A DNA stretch of 64,000 bases, from assembly GCA_002049455.2 (NCBI GenBank), contig KV918870.1, positions 149,355 to 213,354 on the forward strand, given 5' to 3'. The translations under genes were made by a program, and so were the position numbers. Shown here piece after piece: positions 19,573 through 30,174 of the stretch (within the stretch, counting starts at the first letter, position 1; every line of letters starts with the position of its first letter). This DNA comes from Porphyra umbilicalis (taxonomy: Eukaryota > Rhodophyta > Bangiophyceae > Bangiales > Bangiaceae). Under the pieces are notes generated by a model. The model did not search any database and had not been told where the DNA came from. It worked only from the letters and a program-made list of their open reading frames with translations.

Positions 19573-20600
19573 GTGACAACGAGGTGTGGGAGACAGGGAT
19601 GGGTGTATGGAAGCACCGAAAGAACAGTCGACGAAGGGTCCGTGTGTCATGGACATTGACGTCGGGCTGCGACGACGGTTGTCTCGACGGTGGCCGCGGC
19701 AGCGGCGCGGCGAGATGCAAATCTGCACCTGTGAAGCGCCGCTGGGACGCTTGAGCCACTCCGAAGGAGACACGTTTGTCAGACAGAGTAACAATTTCAC
19801 GTTACATGAAATTCATCGAGGAAAGGGTCTGTGCCAGGGGCCTTGAAATTTCATTGAAATGTCACAACGTGGCGTAAGAATGCACATCTCTACTCAACGG
19901 CCGCTGTGAGAGCAGTTCCTCGTCTGCGCCCCCTCCCCCGCCTTCGTCGGAAGCGCCATTTGGCCACCGTGTCGGCTGAAATGGCATCCAGGCGGGGTCG
20001 GGACTGCATACCCTCCCCCTCCCTACCTTACTGGCGTACTGAGAGAGGCGCGGGATCGATGCGTGATCCCGCGACCCACGTCGCCACGTCGTCGTCGTGC
20101 GCGTGCTGACCGTGCGTGAGCCGACGAATTTCTGCGTGGTCGGTGCAAATGCTTGCCCCAATTTGAATTCGGCGTGATGCTGCTCTTTCATAGGATACAT
20201 CGGGCTGGATCAGCACCACCACCAATCGCGCTTGTTGACCGGTATGTCAATGTGCCCGTTCCCTCGAGCCCGCCGACTCGATCTTTCACTGACCGGAAGC
20301 GTACGTTTCGCGACGTTGATCGTGCAACGAGGTGCCGAATGGACTGGAATGGAGAGCGTTGACTGCACGGAGGGGCGTCGCATCATTTTGTTTATGCGCT
20401 TGTTCCATTTCTGACGTTCCATTTTCTTTTACACCTGTCAGGTCAATCCGTGCGGCCTCGGCCGCCTTCATTCTGTCATCATCGCTGGTCCTTTCTTCTG
20501 AGTTGGCTTACTGTTTTCTCAGTCAGATGTGCGAAATCCACGTCGATCCCGCGTCCTCTTGTCGGGCAGGTGATCGTGGGGGGGGGTGGGGCCCTCAACA
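19573..20600. other. no gene recognised; holds dispersed repeat C copy 1
   Basis: This is the 5' flank of the hAT gene. The right terminus of the hAT element should lie here but was not identified. The only feature I can support is the repeat at 19905-20195. Other short frames look like noise. Confidence 0.4.
19905..20195 (-). repeat. dispersed repeat family C, copy 1
   Basis: On the minus strand it aligns with 32165-32385 on the plus strand at roughly three bases in four. The shared peptide pattern RVCSPDPxWMPFQPxRWPNxAxDEGGG, preceded by TW(V/I)AG(S/A)RI, keeps its frame in both copies. That suggests decayed copies of a coding element. The family is not recognised. Confidence 0.65.
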
Positions 20601-21180
20601 GCTCGGCGTCTGTCCAAGACGGTGTCTCCGTTCTTCGTCGACGGCACCCTAGCTGAGCTGCGAGGTGCGTGTTGGCCACAACGGGGAGTCGGGCAAATAC
20701 TGTCTCTTGGTGTGCCACCAGCCTCGCCTTCACGACCTTTTCTATTTTTGTTACTGACAGAGCCACACCTGCCAGCGTCGTCTTTCTCGTTGCCCCCCCC
20801 TTTTGTTTTCTCGTTTCGCCACCTGTGCTTCTGATTGCCTTGCCAGCTTCTGCACGCCATCAGACACAGAGCAACAGTGACCAACGTTGTCTGGTACAGG
20901 TGGGTGGTGTTGGAGCGTCCTCGAAAGGGCGGCATCCACCCATGCCGGTACCACTGGTGTTCGTCGGCGGATTCTCGGCAGAGCTCCAATGTGCATGTAA
21001 GTCGCAGCGGGGAGTGGTGAATAACGGCACTCAGTGTGGCTGCAGCCCCGCGTCTACGACCGTTTCTGTTTTCGTTCCTAACACAAGGGCATCTGCCTCT
21101 GCTTGTCGCCACGTTCTTGCGCCTACTATCCATTTGGTGCTTTCGATTGTACTCCGTGCATCCTGCTGCCTGGTTCTTCT
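20600..21180 (+). repeat. diverged tandem duplication, about 326-bp unit
   Basis: Two related blocks start with VFV/FFV-DG/GG coding-like sequence at about 20633 and 20959. Both carry ACGACC-TTTCT-TTTT-GTT-CTRACA-type stretches and similar peptides (AELRGACWPQRGV against AELQCACKSQRGV). The similarity is clear but old. The function is unknown. Confidence 0.5.
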
Positions 21181-24100
21181 GTCCACCGTCAGCTACGCAG
21201 AAGCCGCGTCGGGCCATTGTCATCCGGCTGAGGAGTCGGGGGGAGGGGAGGGTCCTCCACATGGACGGTGACGGTTCGACTCGTATCATGCATGAGGCGC
21301 CCATTGCAGAAAAACAGCAGTCGAGTAGGACTCATGTCACGATTGGAAGAGTACCTTGACACGCTCAGGGGTTGTGTGAGAATCGTAGTCGACGTTAGTG
21401 TCAGAGACTTTTCAATGCGGCCGTACACTTACCTGTCTGAGCTGTCTGTTCAGTCTTTGTTCTTGTGCTTTTGCGTGTTCCGTGTAACTTGTTCTGAGAG
21501 CCGCGTGTCTCATCCTGTACACTACGGGTCACGCAGAGTACAGGGCCGCGCGGCACATTCGAACATCTCTCAGTCGGAAGCCACAGGTGCCCGGTGAAAG
21601 CCACGGAGCTTTACCGTAGAGAGCCACACGGAGCTTTGCCGTAGAGAGCCACAAGTGCTTCTGCATGTTGCAGCAGTGCCTTGTTTTCATAGGACTGCGC
21701 ACTATTCTTACGCGATCTTGCTTCAGTGTGCATGCTCTCCCGTCCGCATCAGCATGCCCCATGCTTCTATTAGAAGACAAAGAAGGCCTCCGTGGTATTT
21801 CGCCTGGCTCGTCGGCCACATGTCGAGCAGGAAAACGTCTCACAGAGAAACAGATACGGCCGCTTCACACAGCTGGCGCTCTTTTTTCGTGAGCGAGAAA
21901 GGTGCCTATGGTCTTAACCTGACCTAGTGGCTACCAGCATCCACTAGAGCCGAATAGGCCTGGCACCAACACACACGTGTTTCACACGCATCACAGGGAT
22001 GCTTCGTTGTGTTGACCGTCTCCATGTCCCCAACGTGAGCGGGACCACTTCTATTTTGGGCAATGCGTATTTGCGGACACACCGTCCCAGAGGATCTGCA
22101 GTCCACGAAATGAGCCGCACTGAGCTCGATAAGCGCGTCGCAACGAGGACAGGGCGTCGGAGCGCTCTTCGGTTGATGCCAACCAAATGGCTGTGAAGTG
22201 TGCTCGCAGGACGGCCTGCTATGACGCATACCGAACAGGACTCCGCATGTCGATTGCAGAGCACGACTCCGCATGACTGTCTCAGACGCTTGCGCGTGAC
22301 ACGCATCACGACTTCGAGCTCGAACAGGAGCGGCGCTGACTTAAGCGCTGTTCATCCCCGATAAGCGGATACCAGCACCGACACGGACTGGCCACGGCCT
22401 CAAGAAAGCGCCACACCCAATGGCAACTGCATGTATACGTACGCGGTTGCCGCGCGTGATCGGACTCTTCACATCCAGCGTACATTCAGCATCGAACCGA
22501 GGCACACGCACTGTTCAAGCCTCTTCAGAAGGAACACTCCTTGCTGAGGGTGTGCCTGAGCTTCCTTTACGCCACCACATCTAGGTCTGTGCAGTCCATC
22601 GCCATCACGGCGAGCATTAATGACAGACGTGGTCAGGATTTTTGCGATCCACAGTCCTACAGCACCCTGCATACCAAGCCGCGCAAGGTGCCCATCCTCT
22701 ACCGCCGTACTTTCGCTCGCTCCCGATAATCTATGGGCTTTCCACGGCCGACTGCCACACGCAGGGTGTTGGCGACGGTCTTCCGCACCACTTGGAGCCT
22801 CACCACTTGAAGAAAGAACATTTGATGGCCTCGCCGTTCCGCCACCCCCCCGCCATAAGCCGACCTGCTGGTCGTCCCCGTCACCCCCTCTTGCGCCGAC
22901 CTGAACGCCGGATAAGCAAAAGTGGCGTCATTTGCATCGGTTACGACAAAAGCTCAAGACGAGAAATCGCAGCCTTGACTGGGTCCGGTCAAGGTGCTGC
23001 CCAAGGTGACATCTTCTATTTGATTGGTCCAGCACAGGCGCACCTCACACAACGTGACAGCACCTGATTTGGGACAGGGTCTCCAGGATACCACCGACAG
23101 AGCTGGTGTTGGGCGGCCCTGACAGTGTGTGTGAGGGGGGTGCTCAGATCCACCCCAGTACCTGCCCCCCGCGGCGCCGCCGCCGGCACCGCCACCGCTG
23201 CTGTCGCTGCCGCCGCCGCCGTCGCCGCCGCCGCCGCTGCCTCGCCGGCCCCGGTCGCCCGCTCGTCAACGCTGCGCTGCTGCCCCCCTCTTTGCCTCTC
23301 GGCCTTCCCGTTACTCTTACGGCCCCCCCGCACGGTCCCGCCTGCTGCATCTCCTCTTTTTTGCGGTGCCGCCAGACGTCGTGGTGGCTGCAGGTGGCCA
23401 CTGCTCCGGCGGCCGGCCGGGAGCGGCCTGGTGCTGCTGGGCTGGAGGCTGGCGGCTCACTGTTCACCTACCCCGCCTCCCTCCTCCCGCTCTCGCTCTC
23501 ACCACCTCTTCTTCCCGCTCCCTCCCCCGCCCCCCCCTGTGCCCGCGGTCATCCTGTCTAGCGGCCGCGCGGTCTCCTGTTCGTGGCGGCGTCCCCGCTT
23601 CGCGTGATCCTGCTGGTGGGGCTCTTCGCCGCATCGGCGCGGTCTCCGCGGCTCTCGGTGACCCTGTCGGCCCCGCTTGGTACGCACGCGGCCGGGATCT
23701 ACCGGTCGGGCCCGTCGCCGACGCGCCACCAGCGGTTTTTTGTGATCTCCGGGTCGCTTCTCCGTGCACGGCGGCCCGCTGCGTGGAGCGACGGGGAGCG
23801 CCTGTTTGCAGGAGACGCGCAATGTTTTCTTATGATGTCAGAGGAGCGTGTGGAGTACACCAGCGTGTGGTCCTCTACGGACACAGCCGTGCAAGGGCTA
23901 CACCCTGGAGGGGAGGACGGGGGGGTTGACAGCAGGGCAGCAGTACCTGAGATGGAGCAACGGCGACGTGGCGGCGTTCATGGTTGTGGGGGCAGGCGCA
24001 AGGGGACCGCAACGGGATCCCCTCCCAGTCGCTTGGTGCAGCGGACGGCCAATACCGCGGGAGTAACAGAGCGAGATAGGCACCGCGCTGCCCGTGGGGC

Positions 24101-24496
24101 ACTCTGTTCTGGCGCCAGTGGAGAGACACCAAAGTAGACGTCGCCAAGCCAGAGTGCCTGCAGCAGCGCTGGTTGCCGCTGGCCGCGTGGTCGCGGCCAG
24201 TATGGGCGGTGCTCGTCAATTGGGCACGCGCGGAGGGAGGTAGCTTTATATTCGAAATGGAGAGCTCCCATGAGGAGCCTGTGGGGGGGGGGCGGCGGTG
24301 GCGAGGCAGATGGCGTCACGGTGGGGGGCTGACCAGTGGTGGCCACCATCCCGTGTGCCCGCGACGCGGCGGCCGTTGCGCCGGTGGGCGGCGGCAGGCT
24401 GGATGCAAGACAGGGAGGGGCGACCGGGCGGCCACGCCCAGTCGCTCCCCCCAGCAGCTACCTGACGCGCGACGCGCCCGCCCGACGCCTTTCGTC
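21181..24496. other. no gene recognised
   Basis: Short open frames occur in all frames, but none shows a family motif. 21924-22274 on the minus strand has a Cys/His cluster (CPRCDALIELSAAHFVDC), reminiscent of the zinc-binding end of some retroelement proteins, but nothing around it supports that. 23160-23560 is low-complexity CCGCCG/GCCGCC and C-rich DNA. Confidence 0.35.
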
Positions 24497-24716
24497 ACCT
24501 CTGCCAGCCGCGGAAGTTCCAGCGTTGAGGAAAGCGCGCTGTACAGCAGCAGACGACACCTCCCCGAGGCAGACACAGTGGTGCGCAACAGGACCCCAGT
24601 CCAAGTACCTCTGCCAGCCGCGGAAGTTCCAGCGTTGAGGAAAGCGCGCTGTAAGGCAGCAGACGACACCTCCCCGAGGCAGACACAGTGGCGCGCAACA
24701 GGACTCCAGTCCAAGT
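24497..24716 (+). repeat. two-copy 110-bp tandem repeat
   Basis: Units 24497-24606 and 24607-24716 are adjacent, exactly 110 bp each, starting ACCTCTGCCAGCCGCGGAAG. They differ at only about four or five positions, so the duplication is recent. Confidence 0.9.
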
Positions 24717-25267
24717 CCCGTCAGCGAGCATAATAAGCCATGAGCAGAACACGGTTGAAGAGTACAATACAGCCATACTCCAAAGCTCGTTCGATACAAT
24801 GTCCAGCGTGTGTCAGAGGCTAAGCAACTTTCAAAGCCCTCTGTACTAAACGTAGTTCAGTCGATTTGTTTGTGCAAAAGCGGAGCCCGCCTGGCCGCAA
24901 GGCCACAAGCAGCCCCTGTGTGTCACCGCCCCCGCCTGAAGCAGCACGACCGCTGCACACGTCGACACCATTTACACTTCCGGCAGCGGCACTTCCGCAG
25001 CACTCGCAGATGCGGTGGAAGTCCAGTTGGTCTGCTGGCCATGGCGCTGACGTTTTGTCTTCGGTTTAACTGTCGAAGGGCGCACAGGCCAGAATGCGAG
25101 CGCCTCTGCGCACTGGCGGTCGAGATACGCATGAAAGAACACGGGAATCGCGAAATGCCATTGGTGACCTTATCCGTGCCACGAAGGTAGTCATGGCAGA
25201 GCCCGGCCCGTGACTTTTTCCCCATCCGGCCTCGGTTCCATCCTATCCCCCACACCCTCGCAGCCGC
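24717..25267. other. no gene recognised
   Basis: No coding pattern, RNA gene or terminal repeat was found in this stretch between the 110-bp repeat and the helicase fragment. Confidence 0.35.
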
Positions 25268-25560
25268 ATGCTCATGCTGTTGCGGATCGGAGCGCCCACG
25301 GACGATGACATCGACCTGCTCAACTTGACGTGGGGGGCTGGGGGCGACGACGCGTGGCCCGACCACCAGCGCCTGCGGGCGAAGAACTGCGACGTCGACG
25401 CGGTGAATGACCGGCGCCTCTCCCAACTGGCGGGCGAGCCGGTGTCTTTCGAATGCGTCGACACGATCAACGTGGAGCACCCCGACCGGCAGGCCACAGT
25501 GTACACTAAGCTTCAAAAGCTCGCCCGTGGGGTCATACAGGAGCAGCAGACTCGGTGGGA
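25268..25560 (+). pseudogene. PIF1-type helicase C-terminal fragment
   Basis: The peptide LRIGAPTDDDIDLLNLTWG, then LRAKNCDVDAVNDRRLSQLAGEPVSFECVD follows the C-terminal part of eukaryotic PIF1 helicases, with the pattern 'lR.G..t..D..lL' then 'N..vd.~N..rL..L.Ge...f...D'. Walker motifs are absent, so this is a fragment. PIF1 genes of this kind are often carried by Helitrons; a Helitron end was not found. The following 25560-25700 is GGC/GGGC low-complexity DNA. Confidence 0.6.
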
Positions 25561-25849
25561 GTGGAGGCAGGCCGGGAGCGCGGGGGGGGAGCGGGCGGGC
25601 GGGCGGCAGGCCGGCGGGCGGCGGGCAGGCGGGAGGCCGCCCGCGGAAGGCCATCAGGCGGGGTGCAGGAGCGGGCGGACGGGCGACGGCGGCCGGGCCG
25701 AGCGCGATCCCCTGCGTATGAAACAGGGGCTACATGTCGACGAAATCCCAGGTCCATGCACCGAAAAATATAATAAAGATAGTCCCCTACCCCTATTCCA
25801 CCTTGACCAGCACCTTGGGCGTACCCCATGAACCCTTTGATTACCGGGG

Positions 25850-26890
25850 CTCAAAAGCTTCCTCAATGACCAGGGCATCGTCCGCGTTTCCTGAAGCCTC
25901 CGCGGTGATCCGCTGGCCCGCATGACGCGCGAGCATATGAGATTCTCGGCGGTGATGTTGCCGCCTTGAGCCCAGAGGATGTTGACGTGCCTACCCTGTA
26001 GCCCCGCCGCGACGCTCTTGACTGCGCTTACAGTGCGTGACGCACGTGGCGGCCCCCCACGGACCGGTAACAGCACCTCCCTCACACCAGGAGGGAGACG
26101 ATGCGCACCGACAGCCTGCCGCGAGCGAGTTGGAAGTTCATGAGGAAGCAACTGTATTGCAGCGAGCGTGCCTGTCGGCGCTGGAGGCTACACTTGCCGC
26201 GGTGTCCGTGAGCCCTTTACCGCTCGTGGGGCTGCCGTCGGCATTGGCTCTTGAGCTGATCACCCAACACCTTCAAAACAGCTGCGGCAGAGCAGTTACG
26301 GACGGCGTGTTTGGCAGCTTCCCTAAAAATGTTCGCAGCAAGCGTCGACGTGGCTGTGGAGACACGAGCGGCAGTGCCGGATGAGTCCGCCTATCAATTA
26401 CAGCATCCTTTGTCGGGTGCACCGTCAGACCGAGGTTGGCGCAGAGCGTCTCGACCTGGAGGCGCGTCGCTGCAGCGGCGTCAGTCTTCGACGGCGACGG
26501 CCCCGAGGGCCGCCTACTGAATTCATCCTTGGTGGCCTGAATGATCATGCACTGGCGCCATATTTTCCTGACCACTGGCTGAGGCACCTTGTACAAGACA
26601 CAGAGGGACAGCTTCATACCGAGCGGCAGCACCGGGGGAGCAAAGACGCGGGCACTCACGCGGAATGCAAGCCGGTGCTCGTTCGCAGGCAACACGGTAA
26701 CGTCGAAGAAGGCCTTGATGATATCCCAGCTGATGAGGTTATCGCCCAGCTAGCGCTGCGTCTCGTAGCGCGGCAGGCTATAGTACATGAAGGTACGGTG
26801 GTGCATTGCGCTGTCTTTTTTGCGGAGCCATCCGCCGGAAGGCGACCCTTGAGATGATGTACCACAAACGAGTGAGCCACGTCCGCATGG
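25850..26890 (-). pseudogene. DIRS-like reverse transcriptase / RNase H relic
   Basis: On the minus strand near 26740-26600 the frame reads WDIIKAFFDVTVLPANEHRL then APPVLPLGMKLS, matching the DIRS/Ngaro-type RT pattern (DIKKAFxHVPLHPxxRxxLAF ... VLPFGM). At about 26430 LCANLGLTVHPTKDAVID matches the later RT motif LGLTVHPxK. The Y-x-DD catalytic region is missing or frameshifted. Further on, near 26000, AVKSVAAGLQGRHVNILWAQ resembles DIRS RNase H. The order RT then RNase H is right for one element. Several stops and frame changes make it a relic. The call rests on pattern memory without alignment. Confidence 0.5.
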
Positions 26891-28940
26891 GCCGCCACCT
26901 CGCTTGCTCACAGCTCGTATTCGAAGACGTTTGCGACCCAGGAGTCTGCTGTAGAGGGCTAGAACTTGAGTTCCGCGGGTGCCCGCCGGTAGGAGGGGTA
27001 ACGGCGGGTACGGGAGAAGTGGGACAAGGAGCAAGTCTCTCAACGCACCCCGCAGCAGCCCCAAATCTAGTACCTCGTCAGAAGTGGGCACCGCCGCAGC
27101 ACACAACGCAAAAGGCACCCGAGCGACAGCTCTTTCGCAGCCGTCCTCTGCCACCACACATCGGCTGCCTGGCGCGCCGCGGGCCGAGCTGGCACCACCA
27201 GCTTCAGCGATCGGCGGCGCTCCGCCGACCCCAGAGTCTGGCTCTAGAGCTCCCGTCGGAGCTCCCGTCTCCTGCCCACACCGCCCTTTCGCAACGCAAT
27301 CTCGGTCTGCTGCGGCTTATTAACGCCGATATGGTAGCCGTGTACTGGGCGGGGGTGGCCTCGCTGTCCTCCGGCTAGCCCCTCTTGATGCCAATGGTGC
27401 TTAGTCTCTCGTTAGGAACGCGCAGCACATAGCAACATCGCGGTCTGTCTTCAGGGTCCGAGAGACTTTCCGACGCTTATTTCCTCAGAACGTAAGCAGG
27501 CTAGCGCCCTGCCACTGCCTGAAGCGCGTCGGTCGCCCCACATTTGGCCTTTTCGCCAATTACGCGCCACCATTTCTTCATGTGGGAGCGGTCACACGAC
27601 CAGGAGACCACTTTCCTTGTGGACGCAGCGGCGTTCGCCGCCGTCTTGCTGCCCCATCTACCTTTCTCACTTCCCCGTATCCCTCCTTCCGCCCCGCCTG
27701 TCACCCTCTCACACATTTTCGATGTGCAGCTCTCGTGCCGCAACGAGATGGTTCTCTCTTCTGGTAGTCGCAGGTCTTTACTATTGAGACAGTGCGACTG
27801 AGGCTTCGACAAGCACCGTCATCCATACGTCCACGACGCCCTGTTCGGGATTCAGCTGCTCGGCAGCACGAAGGAGGAAAGCTACGACCGATACGTCGGC
27901 CTCTTTTATTGATTGACCCGCGATGCTCTCTGTGCCGCCTGTCGACGAAAGCGCTCAACTGCAACAGGCACAGGCGCTCTCTCTCAGACTCCAGGAATCC
28001 CAGGGCCATGCTCTTGGGCCCGCATATTTGTGGCAGCTGTCCGGTCTACCTGGTACCGTTGACTCCGGCGCGGTTCTGGGACGGCACAAGAGCGCCGAAG
28101 CTTCCTTATACTGAAGGACTGCTCTCGCCTCCTCAGCGAGGGAGACAACTGTCACCGCGCTATGTCTGTCACAGTGGTAGCTCTTGTTTGCAAACGTGCC
28201 TCTCCAGCTCGTAGAAACCCCTGCACACGGGCCTCCTGGCGCCCACATCTCCTTCGAAGACGCGTGACGCTCACTCCTGTGCTGTCTCGCCATCGCACGC
28301 GTCCTCATGGGCTCCGTACCCTTCTGTAGAAAGAGCACCAGCTGCACAGGCGTTCATTCAGAGCGCTACGCGCGATCCGCTGACCATACAGCGTGCACCT
28401 GCGTGGTCTCGTGGTATAGGCGGCCACCGCCTGCTGTTTCCTATGAGAAGCCCTGCTTCTGCTCTGGCATTTCCGAATGCATCGTCGTCACCGTTCTGGA
28501 TAGGCTCACGCGACCAGGTCTTGGCGCTTTCGAACAGTTGCCGCTGGCGGTCAAGCTGTTGCCGCCTTGCATGCGTGGGCCCACTCAGGTGCATCAGAGA
28601 GTCCGCCTGTCGTCTGGAGCGCTGTGTGTCGGTCAGGCGCTCTTGGGGCCTCCTTGAAGCCCACAGTCTCACATACCATGGCGAATTGCGTGGCACCGCG
28701 ACTGGGACTGCCTCGGCAGCAAATCCATGTGTGCAGCTGCGCATTACGCTCGCAGTGCGTTATGGAATGCTTTGGCCGCTCAAGCCTCCCAAAGCCATGC
28801 GGTCTACTTCTTGTTCCAGGGCTTCCTCTGACTTGTGCGCACTCACCACGCACGTTATTAGGGGGGGCCACAACCACAAACTTGGCCTTATCCACCCCGG
28901 TATCTGGTAGAGAGTCGGCTGTGACTTGGCCTACTGCACC
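26891..28940. other. no gene recognised
   Basis: Scattered short frames, none with a family motif I can defend. At 28440-28700 (plus) a Cys/Arg-rich frame loosely recalls the connection region of DIRS-type RTs, but too weakly to call. Confidence 0.3.
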
Positions 28941-28987
28941 TGGAAGGTGGGACCCTGACTGTGTGCTCGACGAAGACGACTGGCAAC

Positions 28988-30076
28988 ATGGTCTTTGACG
29001 ACACGGCGCGCATGCTGGCGGTGTCGTGGGTGCGGTTTGAGGGATTTACCAAGAAGGAGGCTGCACGACGCCTCGCCTGCCATGGATTGACGGTGCAGGG
29101 ATGGGCCAGCGCCTATATCGCGTCGGGCGAGTGGTGGCCTGACCCGGTTTTGCGAAACCGGCATGCGGACAACGTCATCTACGACTCCCATTTTCTTCGA
29201 GCCGTGATCGCTGTTATCCTGTCGGACCCGTAGCAGCTGATAGGTGGAAAAAAGGATGTCTTCGCATTTTCGTCCACCCTCCCTGGCTACCGCGACTCCT
29301 GCAAGACGTCTATCGGCACGCTCGACCGATTCCTACGCGCTACCGGTTTTACCTACCGCCGGTTGTACCGAATGTGCAGGGAGCGCGACCAAGATGGCCG
29401 CGTGGCTCTTGCGCGCGTCTTGACAGCTATTCCTCTGCGGTACATCGTCTCCTTTGACGAAACGCACAAAGATGGGGCAGATATGCGGAGACGGCGCGGC
29501 AGGTGGTTGCGCGGAATGCGCTATGATTTACTCTCTCGGGCTGAAAAGAACATGCTTCGGACTTCAACAATGATGGCAGTATCCTACGAGACGCGCGGCA
29601 TCCACTGTGTGACGACACCAACACCCCCGGCGCAGAACTCGGACGACTGGCTCATCTTCCTCGGGGGGCTGCTGCCGACGATGAACGAGTTCGTTCTGGG
29701 GTTGCCTTGGGCGCTTCAGCCCGAAAAGTGCGTCCTACTCTATGACAATGCGCCCATCTACTCGGCTGAAGCGGACGCATGCATTGCGGCGGCGGGTGTC
29801 TTCCCTCTGCGGCTGCCTCCCAACAGCCCGAATTTCCAACCAATCGAGGAGCTGTTCAGTGAGCTTTCGAGCTTGTTAAAGACGATGCATCACGCCTTCC
29901 CGGGGGAGCCAGACGCCCTACGCCACGCTCTGGCGATTGCTGCCTTGACGGCAAAAAGCATAGGCACGCACTTTGAGCATTGTCTTATGGAAGCCGTCCG
30001 AAACATGCCGGAGCTGGCTGGCCCGGACGGGCCGTGGAGAGAGGCCTTCGAGCCGTTGCCAATGGAGCGAGAGTAG
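28988..30076 (+). pseudogene. IS630/Tc1-mariner-type DDE transposase with one in-frame stop
   Basis: From ATG 28988 the product would be about 360 residues. The N-terminus (TKKEAARRLACHGLTVQGWASAY) fits a helix-turn-helix DNA-binding domain. The catalytic residues are in IVSFDETHKDG (first Asp, near 29456), LLYDNAPIY (second Asp, near 29745) and LPPNSPNFQPIEELF (Glu, near 29846). The second Asp and the Glu are separated by 33 residues, so DD33E. The frame is broken once, by TAG at 29231-29233, between VILSDP and QLIGG; one base change from CAG would give it. Everything after is open to 30076. The terminal repeats of the element were not found. It ends about 100 bases from a convergent gene. 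Confidence 0.85.
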
Positions 30077-30174
30077 AGCATCGTAGCGTGGGTGAGTGAA
30101 ATACGCCAAGACCCGTTTATTGTCGAAGGTGCATAATGATACAAAGACAAGGACACGGCGCCGCCGACAAACGC

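Noticed and set aside
21924-22274. Cys/His cluster on the minus strand as the end of a non-LTR retroelement ORF
   Set aside because: There is no RT or endonuclease sequence in the right place, and the frame is short.
23016-24137. Ala/Pro-rich frames around 23.1-24.1 kb as a gene
   Set aside because: They come from CCG-type low-complexity DNA, appear on both strands and have no conserved segment.
28440-28700. Plus-strand Cys/Arg-rich frame as a second DIRS-like RT relic
   Set aside because: The resemblance depends on a few spaced Leu/Arg/Trp residues and no catalytic motif is present.
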